DNA of 7,642 nt from Amylibacter sp. (GCA_027083485.1 JALWOO010000152.1:1-7642); one strand, 5' to 3'; shown: positions 1 through 6,290, counted from the stretch's first letter. Made by a program: numbers and translations. The notes: generated by a model not told the origin, from the letters alone.

Positions 1-1
1 T

Positions 2-823
2 TTACACGCGATTTTCGGGGCCTTGCAAAAAGGCCGCCACGACCCCTGGCTGACGCGCGGGGCAATTGACGCGAGCTATGGGCTGATGGCCTTGCCCTTT
101 GCCCTGTTTGCGGTGCCTTGGCCCACGCCCAAGGTCTGGCTGATCCTGTTTAGCACCATGGGAATTCACATCATTTACAAGATGTTACAGGCGATGAGCT
201 TTTCCCGTGGGGCCTATACGGTGGTTTATCCGGTGGTGCGGGGCATGGGGCCGCTGGCAACGGTGGTGATTGCCGGTGCGGTGTTTTCCGAACATTTTGC
301 CCCGATGCAGTGGCTTGGCGTGGTCTTGCTGACCGGCGCGATTTTTGCGCTGGCGGGGGTGAACCTGCGCGCGGAAACTGTGGACAAGCGGCGGCTGGTT
401 TCGGCGCTGATGCTGGCGGTGGTGACCGGCTGCTTTGTGGCGCTTTACACCACCTATGATGCTTTTGGCATCCGCAGCGCGCCTAACCCGTTCAGTTTTC
501 TGATGTGGTTTTTCGCCTTTGACGGCTTTCTTTTCCCGTGGATTGCCGTGTTTCGCTATCGGCGTATGGAAAACCCGCCCGATCTGCTGCCGCTACTGCA
601 ACGCGGGTTCATTGGCGGCTTGATTGCACTGGCCAGTTTCGGGGCGATCATTATGGCCACGCGGCTCGACAAAGTCGGCGAGGCCGCCGTGCTGCGCGAG
701 ACCTCCACCGTGTTTGCCGCCCTGATCGGCTGGCTGTTTCTCAAGGAAAAGGTAGGACCATTGCGCGCGGCTCTCATGGCTGTGATTGCCGGCGGTGCGG
801 TTTTGGTGGAATTCGGTGGTTAA
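2..823 (+). CDS. EamA/DMT-family membrane transporter, 5' end cut off by the window
   Basis: This is an inner-membrane drug/metabolite transporter (DMT) superfamily protein with EamA-type repeats. Its substrate is unknown. The open frame continues to the left edge: codons from position 2 read LHAIFGALQKGRHDP, which matches the end of the first helix of EamA proteins (usual form LLHAxWNAL.K). The TTG at 23 is therefore not the start, and only about 10-20 N-terminal residues are missing. About 273 residues remain, with roughly nine hydrophobic segments. Counting from the TTG at 23, examples lie near residues 17-33, 76-92, 96-114, 126-143, 158-176, 193-211 and 247-265. The family normally has 10 helices in about 290-300 residues. 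The stop is TAA at 821-823. yciB starts 18 bp downstream on the same strand, so co-transcription is likely. The family call is firm; transported compound and direction are not inferable. Confidence 0.88.
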   Translation, partial: LHAIFGALQKGRHDPWLTRGAIDASYGLMALPFALFAVPWPTPKVWLILFSTMGIHIIYKMLQAMSFSRGAYTVVYPVVRGMGPLATVVIAGAVFSEHFAPMQWLGVVLLTGAIFALAGVNLRAETVDKRRLVSALMLAVVTGCFVALYTTYDAFGIRSAPNPFSFLMWFFAFDGFLFPWIAVFRYRRMENPPDLLPLLQRGFIGGLIALASFGAIIMATRLDKVGEAAVLRETSTVFAALIGWLFLKEKVGPLRAALMAVIAGGAVLVEFGG

Positions 824-841
824 AATTGATAAGGCACGCCC

Positions 842-1441
842 ATGACTGATAAAAAAATATCCCCGATCCTGAAACTGGTGCTGGAAATTGGTCCGGTAAT
901 CCTGTTTTTCGTGACCTATACCAAAATCAAGGACCGGCAGTTTGATCTGTTCGGCCAAAGCTATGAAGGGTTCATTATTGCCACAGCGGCGTTTATTCCG
1001 ATCCTGCTGATTTCCACCGGCCTTGTCTGGTATCTGACGGGCAAGCTGTCGAAAATGCAGCTGATGACGGCTGTTCTGGTGGTGGTTTTCGGCGGCATGT
1101 CGATCTGGTTCAATGACGACCGGTTTTTCAAGATGAAACCGACGATCATTTATCTGCTGTTTGGCGGGGTTCTTGGCTTTGGGGTGATGCGTGGCAAATC
1201 CTATTTGCGTGCGGTGATGGAAGAAATGATGCCCCTGCAACAAGAAGGCTGGATGAAGCTGACCAAGCGTTTGGCCCTGTTTTTTCTGGCCCTTGCAATC
1301 ACCAACGAGGTCGTCTGGCGCACCATGTCAACCGACGCATGGGTGAATTTCAAAACCTTCGGCCTGAGCGCTGCGGTGTTTGTGTTCTTCATGGCGCAGG
1401 GCCGCTTGTTTTCGAAATACAGCGTCGAGGAAGAAAGTTGA
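842..1441 (+). CDS. yciB: YciB/IspZ inner-membrane protein (septation protein A family)
   Basis: The 199-residue polytopic membrane protein belongs to the YciB (septation protein A, formerly IspZ) family, which is linked to cell-envelope synthesis and division in proteobacteria; its biochemical role is not settled. Features visible: an N-terminal LEIGPVILFF helix (residues 14-23), VLVVVFGGMSIWF (78-90), a loop with DDRFFKMKPTIIY (92-104), and a C-terminal WVNFKTFGLSA (167-177). The last closely matches WVNFKVFGLTA as I recall it from E. coli YciB. About six hydrophobic segments lie near 11-25, 43-65, 74-90, 100-116, 142-158 and 172-187. The length is slightly above the 179 residues of the E. 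coli protein. ATG at 842 is preceded by a modest AAGG at 831-834 (7-nt spacer). It follows the EamA gene by 18 bp, which suggests one transcript. The stop is TGA at 1439-1441, followed by seven T residues (1443-1449) but no GC-rich stem, so no convincing terminator is seen. Confidence 0.93.
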   Translation: MTDKKISPILKLVLEIGPVILFFVTYTKIKDRQFDLFGQSYEGFIIATAAFIPILLISTGLVWYLTGKLSKMQLMTAVLVVVFGGMSIWFNDDRFFKMKPTIIYLLFGGVLGFGVMRGKSYLRAVMEEMMPLQQEGWMKLTKRLALFFLALAITNEVVWRTMSTDAWVNFKTFGLSAAVFVFFMAQGRLFSKYSVEEES

Positions 1442-1471
1442 ATTTTTTTGCTCTGGCGGTCATCAAACCGA

Positions 1472-1499
1472 TTGACGCCATTTCGCAGAACGCTATACA
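1472..1499 (+). promoter_or_regulatory. sigma70-type promoter of tRNA-Leu
   Basis: TTGACG at 1472-1477 and TATACA at 1494-1499 are separated by 16 nt. This is a near-consensus housekeeping promoter of the kind common before alphaproteobacterial tRNA genes. Transcription would begin near 1505-1507, only about six nucleotides before the mature tRNA 5' end at 1512. The 70-bp gap after yciB holds nothing else recognisable. The call rests on consensus match and position. Confidence 0.72.
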
Positions 1500-1511
1500 C
1501 AGCCTTGCGTT

Positions 1512-1596
1512 GCCCGAGTGGCGGAATTGGTAGACGCAGGGGATTCAAAATCCCCCGCCGCAAGGCTTGCCGGTTCGAGTCCGGCCTCGGGTACCA
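1512..1596 (+). tRNA. tRNA-Leu (anticodon CAA)
   Basis: This is a complete class II tRNA of 85 nt with encoded CCA. The acceptor stem GCCCGAG (1512-1518) pairs with CTCGGGT (1586-1592), with one G-U at the first pair. The discriminator is A1593 and CCA is 1594-1596. The D-arm region carries the usual AATTGGTAGA. The anticodon stem GGGGA/TCCCC (1539-1543/1551-1555) closes the loop TTCAAAA, giving anticodon CAA at 1546-1548, which reads UUG leucine codons. The long variable arm GCC-GCAA-GGC (1557-1566) is typical of leucine tRNAs. The T arm is GCCGG-TTCGAGT-CCGGC (1569-1585). It is a stand-alone gene with its own promoter. No duplicated 3' end was seen nearby that would mark an integrated element. 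Confidence 0.97.
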
Positions 1597-1620
1597 ATCC
1601 ATTTTCTGATAAAACCAGAG

Positions 1621-1651
1621 ACTTCCAGCCTTGTATGTTACGGCTGGAAGT
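1621..1651 (+). terminator. Perfect 10-bp hairpin after tRNA-Leu, probable terminator
   Basis: ACTTCCAGCC (1621-1630) and GGCTGGAAGT (1642-1651) are exact reverse complements around an 11-nt loop. The stem begins 25 nt after the tRNA CCA end. The downstream tract is poor for an intrinsic terminator: the nearest T-rich stretch, CTTCTTTT at 1658-1665, begins seven nucleotides after the stem. It may end the tRNA transcript or protect the 3' end during processing. It could also be a leader structure for the following gene. The pairing is certain; the role is inferred. Confidence 0.5.
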
Positions 1652-1693
1652 GGTTGGCTTCTTTTGACGATTGCCCGCTTCGCCACATTCCAC

Positions 1694-1700
1694 AGGAAAG
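1694..1700 (+). promoter_or_regulatory. Ribosome binding site that fixes the start at 1709
   Basis: AGGAAAG lies eight nucleotides before ATG at 1709. An in-frame TTG at 1631 would add 26 residues, but it falls in the loop of the 1621-1651 hairpin, has no comparable Shine-Dalgarno, and its extra residues do not resemble a membrane-protein N-terminus. Confidence 0.65.
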
Positions 1701-1708
1701 AAACCGCC

Positions 1709-2113
1709 ATGCTTAAAAAACTGATCTTTGTGTTGATTGCCGGAGGTTTTGGCGGCTTGACCAGCGGGATTCTGGTCTGGTTTCTGGGAAGCACGGGGAT
1801 CACGCCGCTTTTGGGGTTCAACATGGTGCCGGATTTCAGCATCGGCTGGATTTCGCGCCGCGTTCTGGCCAGCGTGGCATGGGGGCTGATTTTCCTGATC
1901 CCGATCTTTCGCTATGCCCCCTTGACCAAGGGCGCTGTGCTGGGAATTCTACCGTGGTTATCCAGCATCCTCTGGGTGTTGCCACGGGTAAAGGATGCTG
2001 GATTTCTGGGCATGGACCTTGGAATCGGCACCCCGATCTGGACCCTGTTTTTCGGGGTGTTTTGGGGCATGTCCGGCATGTGGCTGTTGGCGAAGCTTCG
2101 GCAGACACCCTAA
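1709..2113 (+). CDS. Small hypothetical integral membrane protein
   Basis: I do not recognise this 134-residue protein. It is very hydrophobic, with four likely membrane segments near residues 4-27, 51-67, 73-91 and 108-128. The first follows a short positive MLKK start and is glycine-rich (AGGFGGLTSG), like a signal anchor. The loop at 92-98 (PRVKDAG) is the main charged stretch; no catalytic or metal-binding motif is visible. ATG at 1709 is chosen for its AGGAAAG site and positive-inside start. It lies 112 bp after tRNA-Leu. TTGACG at 1664-1669 could be a -35 box, but the expected -10 position (about 1687-1692, ATTCCA) is poor, so its promoter is uncertain. Its TAA stop faces that of the GS-like gene, 10 bp away. 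Inside the gene, residues 82-98 are encoded by two interleaved inverted repeats (reported separately). Base use and GC resemble the neighbours, so foreign origin is not suggested. Confidence 0.75.
   Translation: MLKKLIFVLIAGGFGGLTSGILVWFLGSTGITPLLGFNMVPDFSIGWISRRVLASVAWGLIFLIPIFRYAPLTKGAVLGILPWLSSILWVLPRVKDAGFLGMDLGIGTPIWTLFFGVFWGMSGMWLLAKLRQTP
1952..2003 (+). repeat. Interleaved inverted repeats within the hypothetical membrane protein gene
   Basis: ATCCAGCATCCT (1960-1971) is an exact 12-nt reverse complement of AGGATGCTGGAT (1992-2003), leaving a 20-nt loop. A second repeat, CCGTGG (1952-1957), pairs with CCACGG (1982-1987), and a T1958-G1981 wobble could add a seventh pair. The 3' arm of this second repeat lies in the loop of the first, so the two stems have H-type pseudoknot order. 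Only one nucleotide (1959) separates the 5' arms, which may strain simultaneous formation. The two stems could instead be mutually exclusive alternatives. Confidence 0.6.
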
Positions 2114-2123
2114 AATCTACGCC

Positions 2124-3515
2124 CTAAAACGCAGAGAAATATTCCCTTTGTTCCCAATCGGATACCACGCTTAAAAACCGTTGCCATTCGGCGTGCTTGA
2201 TGTGGGACAGGTAAGTTACGAATTCTTTGCCCAAGGCCTGCTGATAAAACCGGCTGCTTTCGAATTCATGCAGCGCCTCGATAAAGGATGCGGGCAAAAG
2301 CGGTGCGTCGCTGGCATAGGGGTTTTCCACGGGGGCAGGGGCGGACAGGTGGTTTTCGATCCCGTCCAGACCGGCCAGAACCTGCGAGGCGAGATACAGA
2401 TAGGGATTGGCCGCCGGTTCTCCAATGCGGTTTTCCACCCGTGAGGCGGGATCACCGGCGCGCGCCAGCACCCGCAGCATGGCCCCGCGGTTGTCAAAAC
2501 CCCACTGGATGCGATCCGGTGCCAGTGAAAACGGCTGATAGCGTTTATAGCCGTTGATGGTCGGGGTGGACAAAAGGCAACTGGCGGCGGCATGTTTCAG
2601 CAGGCCGGCGATCCAGTGCTCGCCCATCGGGGACAGTTTTTCCCCTTGCGCCGGCATAAACAGGTTGTTGCCTGCCTGATCCACCAATGACTGATGCAAA
2701 TGCCAGCCGCTGCCCATGGCGTTTTTGAATTGCGGGCGGCACATGAATGTAGCGTGCAACCCCTGACGGGCGCAGGTCTGTTTGACCATATTGCGAAACA
2801 GGATCATGTTGTCGGCTGAGGTAATACCGCTGCACGGCTCGAATGTCACTTCAAACTGGCTCGGGCCGAATTCGCTTTCCATGGTGCGGATCGGCAGGCC
2901 GAGCGCCAGCGCATTGTCGCGAATTTGGTCCATGATCGGGGCCATGGTATCAATGCGGCTTTCGGTCAGATACTGGTATCCGTGGCTGATCAGGCGGGTT
3001 TCGGGCGGCGTTTGTGGCCAATCCGCGTCTGCGTGGGTCAGGGAGGGGGTGTCCACTTGTAACACGTGGAATTCCACCTCCAGACCGGTAACAAACCGCA
3101 AGCCCTGTTGTTCCAGTCGCGCCAGTGCCTTTTGCAGAATGGCGCGGGTGGAAAAGGCGATCTCGCGCCCGTCCGTATGCAGGATATCGGACAGGATCCA
3201 GCCGGTATCCGGTGCCCATGGCAGAATTTTATAGGTGCTGGCGTCCGGCATCATCAGGAAATCCGAAGCCCCCGTCATCACCCCCGTGCCAAAGCCCGCG
3301 TCAGCGTCCCAGACCGGAAAAACCGTGCGATGGGAGGTATCCTTGAGCAGCAGGGTCGAGGTCATCGACACGCCGTTTTTCAGGGCGGATTTTAGCCCGC
3401 TGGCCATGATGGTCTTGCCGCGCGTAATGCCGTGTTGATCGACAAAGACAACGCGCACGGATTTCACGCCGCTTTTGGCGACCTCTGCCAGCAAGGATTC
3501 CTGTGCCGGTGTCAT
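2124..3515 (-). CDS. Glutamine-synthetase-like ligase (probable gamma-glutamylamide synthetase)
   Basis: The 463-residue protein has the full glutamine synthetase fold: an N-terminal beta-grasp domain (about 15-110, with RVVFVDQHGITRGKT at 21-35) and a C-terminal catalytic domain (about 115-463). Metal and glutamate-site motifs are intact: GLEVEF (E146, E148), ESEFGPSQFEV (E213, E215, E222), GSGWHLH (H272, H274), NRGAMLRV (R343, R348) and VENRIGEPAANP (E361, R363). Family members use ATP to join glutamate to ammonia or an amine. The NLYDLP-type adenylylation site of housekeeping GlnA is absent, and the gene sits directly after a Rieske oxygenase. A role making a gamma-glutamyl amide from an amine substrate (as in aniline, isopropylamine, putrescine or methylamine pathways) is therefore more likely than general nitrogen assimilation. 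Start: ATG at 3515 overlaps the oxygenase TGA by four nucleotides (ATGA); an in-frame start at 3584 would run 73 nt into that gene and is less likely. It is the last gene of the operon. The substrate is not readable. Confidence 0.9.
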   Translation of the reverse strand: MTPAQESLLAEVAKSGVKSVRVVFVDQHGITRGKTIMASGLKSALKNGVSMTSTLLLKDTSHRTVFPVWDADAGFGTGVMTGASDFLMMPDASTYKILPWAPDTGWILSDILHTDGREIAFSTRAILQKALARLEQQGLRFVTGLEVEFHVLQVDTPSLTHADADWPQTPPETRLISHGYQYLTESRIDTMAPIMDQIRDNALALGLPIRTMESEFGPSQFEVTFEPCSGITSADNMILFRNMVKQTCARQGLHATFMCRPQFKNAMGSGWHLHQSLVDQAGNNLFMPAQGEKLSPMGEHWIAGLLKHAAASCLLSTPTINGYKRYQPFSLAPDRIQWGFDNRGAMLRVLARAGDPASRVENRIGEPAANPYLYLASQVLAGLDGIENHLSAPAPVENPYASDAPLLPASFIEALHEFESSRFYQQALGKEFVTYLSHIKHAEWQRFLSVVSDWEQREYFSAF

Positions 3516-4825
3516 GATAGCCCTGCGTCCCAGGGGCAGGTTTTGCGCCGTGCCAGATCGGCGTTGGTCCATGATTCCTGCCAATCATCGCTCGGGGCGA
3601 TGGTGTCGATGGAGACGGGGCCTTTTACGGCCTCCGGGCTCACGCCCATCGGGATTTTGTCCAACGCGCCCTCGGCCACGGCAGCAATGGCGGCACGCAA
3701 TTTGCGCCGGTAGGCGATGATCGCCACGTCGGTTTTGCCCAGATGTTCCTGTGTGCGGTCCTGAATGGCCCCCATGGATTCACAGGCCCATTGGTCATGC
3801 ACGTTGATGTCCAGCCCCATGCCGGTATAGGTCAGGGCCTCTTGTTCGTCCGGATTATAGCCGTAATCATTGCTGGCATTTTTCAGCGGGGCATAGTCGG
3901 GCAGACGGTGTTCTTTCAGGCGCTGGTCGCGCATTTTTTCCTTGTCCACCGGATCGGCAAAGCTGGTGAAAACCGCGTACCAATAGCAGTTTTCGTCATC
4001 AATCGGCACGTGCCACTGGGTGATGGTCATCTGGCTGGAAATCGGAATGGTGATGGCGCAGGGAAACACCTGATTGGTGACGCGCACATGGGTATGGCCG
4101 TTGTCCAGAGCACGCAGCGCAATCAGGCGCAGGCCGAAATCGGTGTCTTCTACCTGAATGTCCGGCCTTGGAAATTCGCGCAAAATGCGGGTCATGGGGA
4201 TGTCGGTGCCCGGTGCCGCATCGCGGAATTGTTTGCCATAGCTGTCTTTGGGGTCTTCATCCTGCAAAAACCGGTGCAGAAAAGACGCATGGGCCGGATC
4301 AATGCCGACCTCCAGCGCTTGCAGCCAGTTGCATTGCCACAGGCCTTTGAAAGCGAAAACATGGCTGTCAGGCGCGTTGAAACAATCAAGCTTTGGTAGG
4401 GCAGGCGGTTCCCCCTGACCCATAAAGGCCCAGATAATGCCCGACTTTTCCACCACCGGATAGGCGGGGGTTTTGATGTGTTCGTGCATGCGGGAACCCT
4501 CCGGTTCCGCCGGTTGTTCCACACATTGGCCGCTTACGTCGAAATGCCAGCCGTGAAACGGGCAGCGCAGGCCGTTGTCTTCGAGCCGCCCCTTGCACAT
4601 GTCGGCACCGCGATGCGGACAGTGGCGCCCGATCAGGCCGAGCGCGCCGCTTTCATCGCGAAACAGCACCAGCTTTTCGCCCAGCAGAGTTACCGGCACC
4701 ACAGGCCGCTTGCCCGCCAGCTCATCGGACAGCGCCGCCGGCAGCCAGTATTGACGCAACAACCGCCCCGCCGGTTGATCCGCGCCAACCCGTGTGATTT
4801 CGTCGTTTTTTTCCTGACTCATCAT
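3512..4825 (-). CDS. Rieske [2Fe-2S] ring-hydroxylating oxygenase, alpha subunit (phthalate-dioxygenase type)
   Basis: The 437-residue protein is an oxygenase component of Rieske non-haem iron enzymes, which use O2 and electrons from a reductase to hydroxylate or demethylate organic substrates. The N-terminal Rieske domain (about 25-135) binds its cluster through C69-P-H71 and C88-P-F-H91, with 16 residues between the pairs. The catalytic domain follows. NWLQALEVGIDPAHASFLH (166-184) supplies iron ligands H179 and H184 and the bridging D176. QDRTQEHLG (355-363) supplies the likely third ligand D356. The DRTxEHLG block and single-subunit layout point to the phthalate/vanillate-type group rather than two-subunit dioxygenases; no beta-subunit gene is next to it. 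Start: ATG at 4825, eight nucleotides after GGAGG; a second ATG at 4822 is adjacent. It lies 14 nt after livF and overlaps the GS-like gene by four. No reductase is encoded in the window. Substrate and reaction are unknown. Confidence 0.93.
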   Translation of the reverse strand: MMSQEKNDEITRVGADQPAGRLLRQYWLPAALSDELAGKRPVVPVTLLGEKLVLFRDESGALGLIGRHCPHRGADMCKGRLEDNGLRCPFHGWHFDVSGQCVEQPAEPEGSRMHEHIKTPAYPVVEKSGIIWAFMGQGEPPALPKLDCFNAPDSHVFAFKGLWQCNWLQALEVGIDPAHASFLHRFLQDEDPKDSYGKQFRDAAPGTDIPMTRILREFPRPDIQVEDTDFGLRLIALRALDNGHTHVRVTNQVFPCAITIPISSQMTITQWHVPIDDENCYWYAVFTSFADPVDKEKMRDQRLKEHRLPDYAPLKNASNDYGYNPDEQEALTYTGMGLDINVHDQWACESMGAIQDRTQEHLGKTDVAIIAYRRKLRAAIAAVAEGALDKIPMGVSPEAVKGPVSIDTIAPSDDWQESWTNADLARRKTCPWDAGLS

Positions 4826-4831
4826 GGTGTT

Positions 4832-4840
4832 ATCCTCCCC
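4832..4840 (-). promoter_or_regulatory. Strong Shine-Dalgarno for the Rieske oxygenase
   Basis: Read on the minus strand this is GGGGAGGAT, with GGAGG at 4838-4834 and an 8-nt spacer to ATG at 4825. Its first base overlaps the last base of the livF TAG stop (4842-4840). It is the strongest ribosome site seen in the operon and sits at its only non-overlapping gene junction. That suggests the oxygenase is translated independently of, and possibly more than, the transporter genes. Confidence 0.7.
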
Positions 4841-5541
4841 TAAACGCCCAGATACCGGTGCAGTGCCTCCCGATCCGCGCGTAGTTCATCCGATGTTCCC
4901 GACCAGACGACCTTGCCCCGTTCAATGATAAAATTCTTGTCCGCCAGCCGCAGCAAATCCTTGAGGTTCTTGTCCACCACCAGAATCGACGTGCCGGTTT
5001 GCCGGATCAACGCCAGCGCATCCCAGATTTTCTGCCGCACCAGCGGGGCCAGCCCCTCGGTGGCTTCATCCAGAATCAGCAGCTTGGGATTGGTCATCAG
5101 CGCGCGGCCAATGGCCAGCATTTGCTGTTCGCCGCCCGACAGCAGGTTCCCCATGAAATAACGCCGCCCCTCAAGGCTTGGAAACATCTCCATGACCTTG
5201 TCGATGGTCCAGGGGTTTGCCAGCTTCAGATGGTTGGACGCCGTGGCAATCAGGTTTTCCTCAAGCGTCAGGTTCGGGAATATCTGCCGCCCCTCGGGCA
5301 CCAGCCCCAGCCCGAGGTTGGCAGTCTTAAAGGAGGCTTGCCCCACCAGTTCCACCCCGTCAAAGGTGATCGAGCCGCCGCTTGCCGGAACAATCCCCAT
5401 CACCGAATTGATGGTGGTGGTTTTGCCCATGCCGTTGCGCCCGAGCAGGGTTGCGACCTCGCCGGTGCCGATTTGCAAATCCACCCCGAACAGGGCCTGC
5501 GAGGGGCCGTAATGGGTGGTGAGGTTGGAAATCTGCAGCAT
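4840..5541 (-). CDS. livF: ABC transporter ATP-binding protein, LivF family
   Basis: This is the second cytoplasmic ATPase of a branched-chain-amino-acid-type (HAAT/Liv) importer, 233 residues and the usual LivF length. Walker A is GRNGMGKT (residues 34-41), the LivF-typical VPEGRQIFPNLTLEENL is at 81-97, the signature is LSGGEQ (134-139), and Walker B is LLILDE (154-159). The LivF-type tail YLGV closes the protein. Where E. coli LivF has VEQN after the last strand, this protein has VVDKN (188-192), which may mark a non-leucine clade. Start: ATG at 5541 shares its A with the livG stop (TGATG) and has GGGAG seven nucleotides upstream. A GTG at 5544 is in frame, but its spacing to that site is too short. 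Paired with LivG, it powers uptake through LivHM. The substrate is probably related to the downstream Rieske/GS enzymes rather than leucine. Confidence 0.93.
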   Translation of the reverse strand: MLQISNLTTHYGPSQALFGVDLQIGTGEVATLLGRNGMGKTTTINSVMGIVPASGGSITFDGVELVGQASFKTANLGLGLVPEGRQIFPNLTLEENLIATASNHLKLANPWTIDKVMEMFPSLEGRRYFMGNLLSGGEQQMLAIGRALMTNPKLLILDEATEGLAPLVRQKIWDALALIRQTGTSILVVDKNLKDLLRLADKNFIIERGKVVWSGTSDELRADREALHRYLGV

Positions 5542-6290
5542 CACTCTTCTCCCAGATAGGCATGGCGCACATCGCGGTTTTTGCGGATTTCATCGGGGGT
5601 GCCGGTGGCGATGATACGCCCGTAAACCAGCACCGAAATCCGGTCCGCCAGCGCGAAAACCGCGTCCATATCATGTTCAATCAGCAGGATCGTGCGGCTG
5701 CCCTTCAGCTCCAGCAGGAAATCGGTGAGCAGGCGGCTCTCCTCCGGTCCCAGTCCGGCCATGGGTTCATCCAGCAGCATCAATTCGGCCTCTGACGCCA
5801 GCGCAATCGCGATTTCCATTTGCCGGTGTTCCCCGTGTGACAGGGCCGAGGCCGGTTCATCCGCCCGTTTGCGCAGGCCCAGCTTGCGTACATAGGTCAT
5901 GGCCTCGTCGCGAATATCGGCAATTTTGCGGGCCGGTTTGACAAAGCGGAACGAACTGCCCTTGCGCGCCTGCACGGCCAGCGCCACATTGTCCAGCACG
6001 CTCATTTCCATCACCAGAGAGGTAATCTGGAACGATCGCGTAATCCCCATGCGCGCGCGCCTGTAGGCGGGAGCGTTGGTGATGTCCATACCGCCCAGCG
6101 TGATGGCACCTTCATCGGGCATCAAGGCCCCGCTGAGCTGTGAAATCAACGTGGTTTTACCGGCACCATTGGGGCCGATTATGGCGTGCAACTCGCCTTT
6201 CATCACGTTCAGGAACACGTCATCCGTGGCCACAACCCCGCCAAAGGATTTGCGCAGGGCGGCGACTTGTAACAGGGGAAGGGTGGTCAT
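5541..6290 (-). CDS. livG: ABC transporter ATP-binding protein, LivG family
   Basis: This is the first ATPase of the Liv-type importer, 249 residues. Motifs in order: Walker A GPNGAGKT (39-46), GITRSFQ with Q-loop Q88, signature ALSHGEHRQMEIA (149-161), Walker B LMLLDEP (170-176) with catalytic E175, and switch histidine H206 in LLIEHDM. ITRSFQI and the inserted stretch between the Q-loop and the signature are LivG hallmarks that separate it from LivF. The signature is LSHGE rather than the more usual LSGGQ, a variant common in LivG-like proteins. ATG at 6290 overlaps the livM stop by four nucleotides (ATGA) and follows a G-rich site (GGGGGA, about 8 nt upstream). All catalytic residues are present, so the protein should be active. 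Confidence 0.94.
   Translation of the reverse strand: MTTLPLLQVAALRKSFGGVVATDDVFLNVMKGELHAIIGPNGAGKTTLISQLSGALMPDEGAITLGGMDITNAPAYRRARMGITRSFQITSLVMEMSVLDNVALAVQARKGSSFRFVKPARKIADIRDEAMTYVRKLGLRKRADEPASALSHGEHRQMEIAIALASEAELMLLDEPMAGLGPEESRLLTDFLLELKGSRTILLIEHDMDAVFALADRISVLVYGRIIATGTPDEIRKNRDVRHAYLGEE

Noticed and set aside
593..1243. A 216-codon minus-strand open frame opposite EamA and yciB
   Set aside because: It spans two well-supported plus-strand genes; the product is histidine/glutamine-rich in a way typical of antisense frames.
1439..1449. T-run after yciB as an intrinsic terminator
   Set aside because: Seven T residues are present, but no GC-rich stem precedes them.
1586..1596. 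tRNA-Leu 3' end as an integration site for a genomic island
   Set aside because: No integrase gene and no second copy of the tRNA 3' end were seen in the window; flanking genes look like ordinary chromosomal genes.
1664..1692. Possible promoter TTGACG (1664-1669) for the hypothetical gene
   Set aside because: The hexamer 17 nt downstream (ATTCCA) is a poor -10 box, so support is insufficient for a feature.
1493..1842. Minus-strand open frames across the tRNA-Leu gene, encoding stretches such as GLEPASLAAGDFESPAS
   Set aside because: This is the well-known spurious peptide produced by translating the antisense of a tRNA gene; no ribosome site or independent support.
3516..3584. Upstream in-frame start giving a 23-residue longer GS-like protein
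   Set aside because: It would lie deep inside the oxygenase gene; the ATGA overlap start at 3515 begins a normal GS N-terminus.
3743..4399. A 218-codon plus-strand open frame opposite the Rieske oxygenase
   Set aside because: Shadow frame of a strongly supported gene in GC-rich DNA; the product has no recognisable domain and the minus strand encodes all Rieske motifs.
4999..5559. A 186-codon plus-strand open frame opposite livF
   Set aside because: Shadow of the LivF frame, low-complexity and proline/glutamine-rich, with no motif.
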